This document shows positions 57,806 to 64,000 of a stretch of 64,000 nucleotides of DNA, in pieces. The position numbers were made by a program, and so were the translations under genes. The stretch comes from Kutzneria sp. CA-103260 (GTDB lineage: Bacteria > Actinomycetota > Actinomycetes > Mycobacteriales > Pseudonocardiaceae), in NCBI RefSeq assembly GCF_018263855.1, contig NZ_CP073318.1:7192001-7256000 (forward strand). The letters run 5' to 3'. The first letter of the stretch is position 1, and every line of letters begins with the position of its first letter. Under the pieces are notes generated by a model. That model was not told where the DNA came from. It saw only the letters and a program-made list of their open reading frames with translations, and made no database searches.

Positions 57806-59689
57806 TTACTTGCGGAAGCCGGGGCCGCCGGTGATGTGGCGGATCACCGGCGCTCCGGTGGGGCCGCTGGCCGAGCCGGGCAGGGCGGTGGTGGCGCCGT
57901 CGGCGATGGCGGTGCCCACGTCGCCGTTGTCGTCCTTCTCGTCGTTGCCGATACCGACGGCCACACCGACCTGGGCCGACTGGCTGCCGACGTTCTGGAT
58001 GACCCCGTTGGCGGCATCGAAGCCCTTCCGCCCCAAGGAGCCCTCGTGGCTGAAACCCGGGTCGTCGGGCGGGCCATTCGGGTCCACGGTGGACGGCTTG
58101 CCGTCGCTGGCGGCGAGCGGGGTGTCGTCCGCCGGCGACGTGCCTCGGCTCTGTGGCGGCCCGTCGGGCGGAGTGACCCGGACGCCCGGCCCGCCCTCGG
58201 GCGGGGTCACTGTGATCTGCGGCCCCTCGGCCGGCTGGGCAGGCGGGGCAGGCGGAGCGGCGGGCGGAGCGGTCGGCGGCGCAGTCCCGGCGGCACCCGG
58301 GTCGGCGACGCTGTCCGGACGGGTGTCGGCGCGCGGCGGGGTCAGGCCGTCGCCGGTGGGCCGCGGCACGGTGTTGACGGCCGGGGCGTCGGACGGCGGC
58401 GTCACGTGGATCGACGGCGGCGAGTTCACCGCGGCCGAGTCGGCCACACCGTCGGGACGGGTGTCGGCCTTGGGCGGGGTGAGCCCGCCGTCGGACTTGG
58501 GGGCGGTGGTGATCGGCGGGGCGTCGCCCTCGGCCGGGCTGACCTTGACGCCGGGCACGTCAGGGTCCTTGAAGATCGCGCCGTCGCCGACCTTGAGCGC
58601 GCCGCCGATGCCCCCGGCGGCCAGCGCGCCGAGACCGATCTGCTCGAACTGCTTGAGCGTGAACTGCTTGCCGGACAGGGCGTCGTTGATGCCGGTCGAG
58701 GCGAGCCCGGTGCCGAAGCTGATGCCGCCCTGGATGCCGAAGCCCTTGGCGAAGTTCTTGGCCACCTGCTTGGCCCCGTCGGCCAGGCCCTTCGTCGCGA
58801 GGTTGGGGCTGGCCTCGAAGATGAGCTTGCCGACGCCGGGAATGCTCTTGCCCAGCGAGTTGACCGTGCTCAGCCCCTTGGCCACCGCCGGCAGGAACTT
58901 CGCGGCCACGCCGAGCCCGCCAAGCGCGAATCCGGCGAGGCCAGCGACGAACGACCCGACGTCGAAGTGGCCGGTGGATATGGTGTCCAGCACGGTTGTC
59001 CCGATGAACGCGGCCGCGCCCAGGGCCAGCCCCACCACCGGGAAGAACACCGTGGTGATGGCGATGGCCACGTCGATCAGGATCTTGATCAATGGGTTGT
59101 GCTCGAAGAAGTCCAGGAACTTCTGGAAGAAGCTGCGCTCGGGCACGGTGGACACGTCACCGAGCTGCTTGTTGAACGTGTGCCCGGCCTGGTCGCGCAG
59201 GTCCTTGGCGTCCTGGGCCAGCCTCTTGGCCGCGGTCAGGTCGGCGTTGGCCTGGTCGATGCTCTGCTGCTGGGACTTGGCCGCGCTCTGCTGCTCGGGC
59301 GTGGCGTCGGCCGGCGGTGGGGTGACGGTCTGGGCCGCAGTGCCGGCCACCGACTGCGCCTGGTCCATGGCCCGGTCGAGCTGGCTCTGCGCGTCCGACA
59401 GCGACTGGGCGTAGGTGTGGTACACCTGCGCCGCGCCGTGGAACGAGTCCGCCGTCTGCTGGAGCTTGGGCGGGTACTTGCTGCCGATGACAGTGCGCAG
59501 CGCGTCCATGGTCTTGCCGGTGCCGTTGGCCATGGCGTTGCCCCGCAGGGCGTCGAACGCGCTCTGGGCGTCGTCGCCGAGCGAGGTGTAGGTGGGGACG
59601 ATCTGGTTCAGGATGACGTCGGGATCCCCGGGGGTCGGGTCGGAGCCGAACCCGAGGACCTCGAAACCGCTGGTATGGCGCCGTGCCAC
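57806..59689 (-). CDS. Large Pro-rich candidate type VII secretion substrate
   Basis: 627 residues; the GTG at 59687-59689 follows AGGAGG. Residues 1-180 are helical with long amphipathic stretches (SLGDDAQSAFDALRGNAMANGTGKTMDALRTVIG, HTYAQSLSDAQSQLDRAMDQAQ), as in LXG or WXG-type N termini. Residues 195-360 are Gly/Ala-rich and hydrophobic (IKILIDVAIAITTVFFPVVGLALGAAAF). Residues 390-540 are Pro-rich with direct repeats (PPKADTRPDGVADSAA and PPRADTRPDSVADPGA; VTPPSDAP, VTPPEGGP, VTPPDGPP). The last 80 residues show no toxin domain that I know. It is encoded ten bases after the EccC-like gene on the same strand, supporting a role with the secretion system. Confidence 0.78.
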   Translation of the reverse strand: MARRHTSGFEVLGFGSDPTPGDPDVILNQIVPTYTSLGDDAQSAFDALRGNAMANGTGKTMDALRTVIGSKYPPKLQQTADSFHGAAQVYHTYAQSLSDAQSQLDRAMDQAQSVAGTAAQTVTPPPADATPEQQSAAKSQQQSIDQANADLTAAKRLAQDAKDLRDQAGHTFNKQLGDVSTVPERSFFQKFLDFFEHNPLIKILIDVAIAITTVFFPVVGLALGAAAFIGTTVLDTISTGHFDVGSFVAGLAGFALGGLGVAAKFLPAVAKGLSTVNSLGKSIPGVGKLIFEASPNLATKGLADGAKQVAKNFAKGFGIQGGISFGTGLASTGINDALSGKQFTLKQFEQIGLGALAAGGIGGALKVGDGAIFKDPDVPGVKVSPAEGDAPPITTAPKSDGGLTPPKADTRPDGVADSAAVNSPPSIHVTPPSDAPAVNTVPRPTGDGLTPPRADTRPDSVADPGAAGTAPPTAPPAAPPAPPAQPAEGPQITVTPPEGGPGVRVTPPDGPPQSRGTSPADDTPLAASDGKPSTVDPNGPPDDPGFSHEGSLGRKGFDAANGVIQNVGSQSAQVGVAVGIGNDEKDDNGDVGTAIADGATTALPGSASGPTGAPVIRHITGGPGFRK

Positions 59690-59699
59690 GAGAACCTCC

Positions 59700-62600
59700 T
59701 CAGAGTGTGGTGTTGGGGACCTGCACCGCGATCAGCCGGTTGTCACCCAGGTGCAGGTAGGCCCGCCCGGGCCGGGGCTGCTGTCCGATGACGCCACGGG
59801 GCAGCCGCACGCCGATGGCCTCGCCCTCGGTGATGGCCTGCGGCGCGATGATCAGGCCGGTGCGGTTGCGCCGGATCTGCGCGGCCCAGCCGCCGATCGC
59901 GGTGGACAGCGCGTCAGCGTTGCCGGCCGCGATCAGGCCCCAGCCCTCGCCGGCCGCACCTCGGGCCAACGCGGCCAGATCGGAGGCGACTTCGGCTTGC
60001 AGCAACAGTTCCGCGTCGTCCAGCACGACCACGCCGGTCGGCTGGGTCACGCCGCGCAGCGCCTGCCGGAAGTCGGCCAGCGGCACGTCCGGATCGGTGA
60101 GCACGCCGGCGACGTTGGGCAGCCCGGCCAGTTCCCGCAGCGGGGAACGCCGTGGGGCCAACACGAGCACGCCGGTGCCGGCCTCGATCAGCGACCGCGC
60201 CATGGTCAGCAGCGCGGTGCTGCGGCCGCTGCGCGGCGAGCCGGCGATCATGAACGTCGAGGTCTGGCTGAGGTCGGTGCCGATGCCGGTGACGCTGTCG
60301 CCGCCGACGCCGACCAGCGCCCACATCGGGCCCGGCCGCGGACCGGACGCGGCGACCGCGCCGGCGTAGTCGATCTCGTCCGGCAACGCCATGAGCCGGT
60401 ACGGGCGCAGCTGCGCCGGCACGTCCGCATCACGGGCGGCCAGCTTCGCGGCGACGTCGGCGATGGCCGTCGCCTGCCCGGAGCCGGAGATGTCCGGCGG
60501 GGTCGAACCCGTTGGCAGCACGGCGATCTGCACCTCGACGCCGTCGGAGGCGCGCAGGGCCCGGCCGGGCGGCAGGGCGTCGGGCACGTCCTTGACCCGG
60601 ATGCCGAACATCGACCAGTCGGCGGCGTCGTTGACCCGCAGCACGATCTTGTCCTCGGTGGTGGAGGCGTACCGGCTCGATCCCAGCACCCGGTCGCCGG
60701 TCAGCACCATGTGGATGCCGACGCTGGCGCCGTCCCGCAGCAGCGACAGGAACCGATCGAGGTAGCTGCCGTTGTCGAAGCTGGCGAAGTCGCGGTCGTA
60801 CACCTCGAACCGGTCGACCAGCACGACGATGTGCGCCGGCCGCTCGGCGGGCGCGCTGCGCTCCCGGAGCTCGGCCAGGTCGGCCACGCCGCGTGCGCCC
60901 AGAAGTCCTTGGCGCGTGCGGAGTTCTTCGCCGAGACGGTCGAGTAGCCGGCCCAGCCGCTCCGGGCTGCGGTGGTCGACGACCGCGCCGCAGTGCGGCA
61001 AATCTTGCAGTGCCCGCAAAGCACCGTTGCCGCAGTCGATGGCGTACATGTGCAGGTCGGCCGAGCTGTGCGCGGAGGCCAGCGCGACGGCGAGGGTGCG
61101 CAGCGCCTGGGACCGGCCGCTACGGCCGGCGCCGCCGATGTGCAGGTGCCCGGAGCGGTCCAGGTCCAGCACCAGCGGCACCTGGGCCTGCTCGGCCGGC
61201 AGGTCGATGACGCCCCAGGCCACGACCGGCAGCCCGGTTTCCTTGACCGGCGGAGCCGGAACCTCGTCCAGCGGCAGGACTTCCGGCAGCGGCGGCAGCG
61301 AAGGGCTGGGCTGACGCGGGATACCGGCGGCCTGCGCGGCCTCGGAGATCGAGCTGACCAGCACCGCGATGTCGGTGAGCACGCCCTCGCTCTGGCCACC
61401 GCCGGCGGCCTTCACCCGGACCACCGGTTCGCCGATCTCGGTCCAGCTGATCTCGCTGAGCTGCACGGTCGACGGCCGGGAGGCGGCGGCCGCGGTGCCG
61501 GGGCGGCGACCGCCGATTCGCCCGGCCTGGAAGGGAAGCAGCGCGGCGGCGCTGAGCCGGGCGTAGGCACGGCCCGGGGTGCGCGGCGACAGCTCGCCGG
61601 AGTCCGGGGCGTCGATGATGTCCCGGCTCTCGCCGGTGTCGGTGGTGCGCAAGGCGATCCGGAGGTTGGTGTTGGCCCGGATGTCGGCGGTCACCGCGCC
61701 GGACGGCCGCTGCGTGGCCAGCACCATGTGGATGCCCAGGGACCGACCCCGCTGCGCGATGTTGACCAGGCCGGGCACGAAGTCCGGCAGCTCGCGGATC
61801 ATGGACGCGAACTCGTCCACCACGATCATCAGGCGTGGCATGGGTGCCAGCGACGGGTCGCGCCGGCGACGGTCGGTGTAGTCGATGATGTCCTTGGCCC
61901 CGGCGGCGGCCAGCTGCTGCTCGCGGCGGCGCAGCTCGGCCCCGAGCGAGACCAGGGCCCGCTCCACCAGGTGCGTGTCCAGGTCGGTGACCAGGCCGAC
62001 GGTGTGCGGCAGGTCGGCGCACTCGGCGAAGGCGCTGCCGCCCTTGTAGTCGACCAGCACGAACGTCATCTCGTCGGGCCGGTTGACCACGGCCAGCGTG
62101 GCCACAAGTGTTTGCAGCAGCTCGGACTTGCCGGAGCCGGTGGTGCCGGCGATCAGCGCGTGCGGGCCGTCCCGGACGATGTCCACGGCGAACTCGCCGT
62201 CCAACCCGGCCCCCAGCAACGCCCGGGTGCTACGCGGCTGGGCGATCCACCGGGCCCGGATGGCGTCGGCGTTGGGCGGCTCCAGGTCGAGCAAGTCCAG
62301 CAGCCGCGCGGAGTTCGGCAGCGCGGAGTCCTCGTCGTCGCCGCCGGCCCGCAGCGAGGCCAGGCCCCGGGCCACGTGGTCGTACCAGGCGGGCGAGGGC
62401 AGATCGGGGCGCAGACCGGCGACGTCGGGCCGGTTCTGCACGCGTAGGCGCAGCGCCGGGCCCTCGGCGAGGATCAGCGCGCGGCACTCCTCGGGCAGCA
62501 GCCGGGGGTCGGTGTCGACGCAGATGCTGTACACGCCGACCGACGGGCCGTCCCGCAGCAGTCCGATCACGCCGGGCAGGGCGCGCAGCCGACGAGCGCC

Positions 62601-64000
62601 GTCCAGCACGACCAGAATGTCCGGCGCGCCAACGGTGTCGTCCGAGGAAGCGGCCTTGGTCGCGGTGCGGGCGGCGATCAGCGCGGTCAGCTCGGCGACC
62701 CGGCGGGCGATGGACGCCGTGGAGTTGCCGATCAACGCATACGCGTCCTCGCCCTGCGGCTGGGTGTGCGGCAGCCAGCGGCTCCAGCCCCACACCGCCT
62801 CGCTCTGCGCCGCCGGCGCACCACTGAGGATCATGATGCGCAGGTCGACCGGGCTGTGCAGCACGGCGGCCTCGGCCACCAGCCACTTGGCGTGGCCGAT
62901 GTCGCCGACCAGGCCGACCACACCGGCCGTGCGGATCGGCACGGTCGCCGGAACCTCGGTCAGCAGCGGCACGTTGGTGCGGCGGTTCTCGTCCTGCGAC
63001 GGGTCTTCCACCTGCACCTGCGAGGGAATCGCGCCGGTGCCGATGCGCAGGTCGAGGAAGTCCATGTCACGCCAACGGCGTTCCCACAGCCGGTCCGACG
63101 GCGTGATGGCGGTGGCCTGCAACGCGGCCGGGTCCGGATGGGCCAGCCGGCGCGCGTGCTGCTCGGTCAGCAACGCCATCTCGATGTCGCTGCCGATGCG
63201 CTCCATGGTCTCGTCGTACGTCTTGACGCGGCGGTCGTAGTCCTGCTGCGAGCGGCGCTTGCTGCCGGACCGGGTCAGCAGCGCGCCCAGCGGCGACAGC
63301 AGGCCGATGAAGATGAGCTTCCAGTTGCCGCTGATGGCCACCGTGACGATCGCGGCGATCACCGGCACCAGCAGCACCGTGATCAGCGAGACCGGGGCCT
63401 GCGGCGGGTCGCCGGGCTTGGCCGGGTAACGGAACCGGGACTGCGCGGTGGGCGGCACGAAGCGGGGCGGGCGGTTGAACTCGCGGCCGACGCCGTCCTC
63501 GCTGATCGTGATGGACGCGCGCGGCCGGGTCACCGGGGCGATCTCGATCAGCGTCGCGCCGACCGACACCTGGCTGCCCAGCAGCCACGGCGTGGCCTTG
63601 CCCGGTTCGAGCTCGTCGCCGCCGAGCTTCACGCCGGAAGTGCGGGCCTCGACGTGGATCTCGCCCTGCGCGGTCACCCGGACCCGGGCCGCGACTTCAG
63701 GCGCGGGGCCGGGAATCCACAAGCGACACCCCGGCCAGGAGCCGAGGTCGTACTCGCCGACGAGCAGGCGGTAGATCGTGCCCGCGCCGGCGCCACCGAC
63801 CACGCGGATCTCCACCACGCCAGCGGGTTCGTCGCCGTCCGGGCCGGGCGCGCCGATGCTGAGCGAGACGCCGTCACGCAGACCGGCGGCGGTGAGGGTG
63901 GTGCGGGGATCCAGCGGCGCCGCGCCGTGGAAGAGCGGGGCGTTGGGCGGCAAGCCGCGCACCCGGGCGAGCTCGCCGGCCAGCGCGGCAACCGGGAGCG
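59700..64000 (-). CDS. EccC-like FtsK/SpoIIIE ATPase of a type VII secretion system (5' end beyond window)
   Basis: The frame is open through the right edge, so the start lies outside; at least 1433 residues are seen. The visible N-terminal part has a ubiquitin-like segment (NAPLFHGAAPLDPRTTLTAAGLRDGVSLSIG) and an FHA-like domain (LLVGEYDLGSWPGCRLWIPG...VKLGGDELEPG). Two membrane helices follow (VSLITVLLVPVIAAIVTVAI, LIFIGLLSPLGALL). Three FtsK-type ATPase domains follow: the first has a full P-loop, GTTGSGKSE (about 62128-62153) and a DYKGG Walker B region. The second (GAGRSGRSQ) and third (GSPRSGRST) are degenerate. It powers export of WXG100-type proteins through the inner membrane. Confidence 0.92.
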   Translation of the reverse strand, partial: LPVAALAGELARVRGLPPNAPLFHGAAPLDPRTTLTAAGLRDGVSLSIGAPGPDGDEPAGVVEIRVVGGAGAGTIYRLLVGEYDLGSWPGCRLWIPGPAPEVAARVRVTAQGEIHVEARTSGVKLGGDELEPGKATPWLLGSQVSVGATLIEIAPVTRPRASITISEDGVGREFNRPPRFVPPTAQSRFRYPAKPGDPPQAPVSLITVLLVPVIAAIVTVAISGNWKLIFIGLLSPLGALLTRSGSKRRSQQDYDRRVKTYDETMERIGSDIEMALLTEQHARRLAHPDPAALQATAITPSDRLWERRWRDMDFLDLRIGTGAIPSQVQVEDPSQDENRRTNVPLLTEVPATVPIRTAGVVGLVGDIGHAKWLVAEAAVLHSPVDLRIMILSGAPAAQSEAVWGWSRWLPHTQPQGEDAYALIGNSTASIARRVAELTALIAARTATKAASSDDTVGAPDILVVLDGARRLRALPGVIGLLRDGPSVGVYSICVDTDPRLLPEECRALILAEGPALRLRVQNRPDVAGLRPDLPSPAWYDHVARGLASLRAGGDDEDSALPNSARLLDLLDLEPPNADAIRARWIAQPRSTRALLGAGLDGEFAVDIVRDGPHALIAGTTGSGKSELLQTLVATLAVVNRPDEMTFVLVDYKGGSAFAECADLPHTVGLVTDLDTHLVERALVSLGAELRRREQQLAAAGAKDIIDYTDRRRRDPSLAPMPRLMIVVDEFASMIRELPDFVPGLVNIAQRGRSLGIHMVLATQRPSGAVTADIRANTNLRIALRTTDTGESRDIIDAPDSGELSPRTPGRAYARLSAAALLPFQAGRIGGRRPGTAAAASRPSTVQLSEISWTEIGEPVVRVKAAGGGQSEGVLTDIAVLVSSISEAAQAAGIPRQPSPSLPPLPEVLPLDEVPAPPVKETGLPVVAWGVIDLPAEQAQVPLVLDLDRSGHLHIGGAGRSGRSQALRTLAVALASAHSSADLHMYAIDCGNGALRALQDLPHCGAVVDHRSPERLGRLLDRLGEELRTRQGLLGARGVADLAELRERSAPAERPAHIVVLVDRFEVYDRDFASFDNGSYLDRFLSLLRDGASVGIHMVLTGDRVLGSSRYASTTEDKIVLRVNDAADWSMFGIRVKDVPDALPPGRALRASDGVEVQIAVLPTGSTPPDISGSGQATAIADVAAKLAARDADVPAQLRPYRLMALPDEIDYAGAVAASGPRPGPMWALVGVGGDSVTGIGTDLSQTSTFMIAGSPRSGRSTALLTMARSLIEAGTGVLVLAPRRSPLRELAGLPNVAGVLTDPDVPLADFRQALRGVTQPTGVVVLDDAELLLQAEVASDLAALARGAAGEGWGLIAAGNADALSTAIGGWAAQIRRNRTGLIIAPQAITEGEAIGVRLPRGVIGQQPRPGRAYLHLGDNRLIAVQVPNTTL

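Noticed and set aside
1..64000. tRNA, rRNA and CRISPR arrays
   Set aside because: No TYC-loop-like GGTTCGA blocks with matching acceptor stems, no rRNA core sequences and no regularly spaced repeats were seen.

Overview
The window is very GC-rich, gene-dense, and carries enzyme families typical of actinomycetes: a mycothiol-dependent DsbA-like reductase, a maleylpyruvate-isomerase-fold protein, an F420-type luciferase-like oxidoreductase, BTAD and ANTAR regulators, many ECF/AraC/IclR/XRE regulators, and a type VII (ESX-like) FtsK/SpoIIIE ATPase with a WXG100-sized partner. I infer a filamentous actinobacterium, perhaps Pseudonocardiales; the sequence does not name a species. I saw no rRNA, tRNA or CRISPR array.

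Layout. 1-4.1 kb: 5' part of a secreted beta-helix/PKD protein, a DsbA-like protein whose second active-site Cys is Ala, a repeat-rich intergenic stretch, and an AraC regulator. 4.4-8.1 kb: two tandem GAF-ANTAR proteins, a MerR regulator divergent from a SnoaL-like protein and an LLM oxidoreductase, with a MerR-type operator between. 8.1-14.5 kb: a prolyl oligopeptidase, then an amidohydrolase / nitroreductase / TetR group split by a complete 2,010-bp IS1634-like element that landed exactly on the overlapping stop codons of two convergent genes. 14.6-17.4 kb: a tightly coupled small membrane protein - ECF sigma factor - M48 protease with LysM operon. 17.4-22.9 kb: FAD monooxygenase, zinc alcohol dehydrogenase, two tiny membrane proteins, a DesK/NarL two-component pair, a mycothiol-dependent-type enzyme and O6-alkylguanine transferase. 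22.9-30.8 kb: gene remnants, a Ser/Thr kinase, exonuclease III, a vWA protein coupled to an unknown partner, a giant BTAD-NB-ARC-TPR regulator and an XRE regulator.

30.8-38.6 kb is the most unusual region. Two small secreted proteins lead to a TIR-like gene that runs head-on into a four-gene operon: TIR-domain protein, MinD/ParA-type KGGVGR ATPase with a C-terminal TIR-like domain, a ~200-residue protein, and a 1020-residue protein with an N-terminal AAA ATPase and a C-terminal HerA-like ATPase. Overlapping start/stop codons link most of these genes. Lower GC in part of the locus suggests acquisition. I read it as a candidate NTP-dependent conflict (antiphage-type) system, by inference only.

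38.6-64 kb: a region of small membrane ORFs with a 24-bp perfect palindrome, a secreted trypsin-like protease, a WYL regulator, DinB and winged-helix proteins, and a large acidic protein. Next comes a glycerol regulon: glpF-glpK-glpD plus an imidazolonepropionase-like amidohydrolase on one strand, and an IclR regulator with a second glycerol kinase on the other, with a pair of matching operators between. Then follow a secreted three-repeat protein, a PAP2 phosphatase, a MarR regulator, a membrane-anchored carbohydrate-binding-like protein, and finally a type VII secretion-like cluster (lipoprotein, WXG100-like protein, unknown protein, large proline-rich candidate substrate, EccC-like ATPase running off the right edge).
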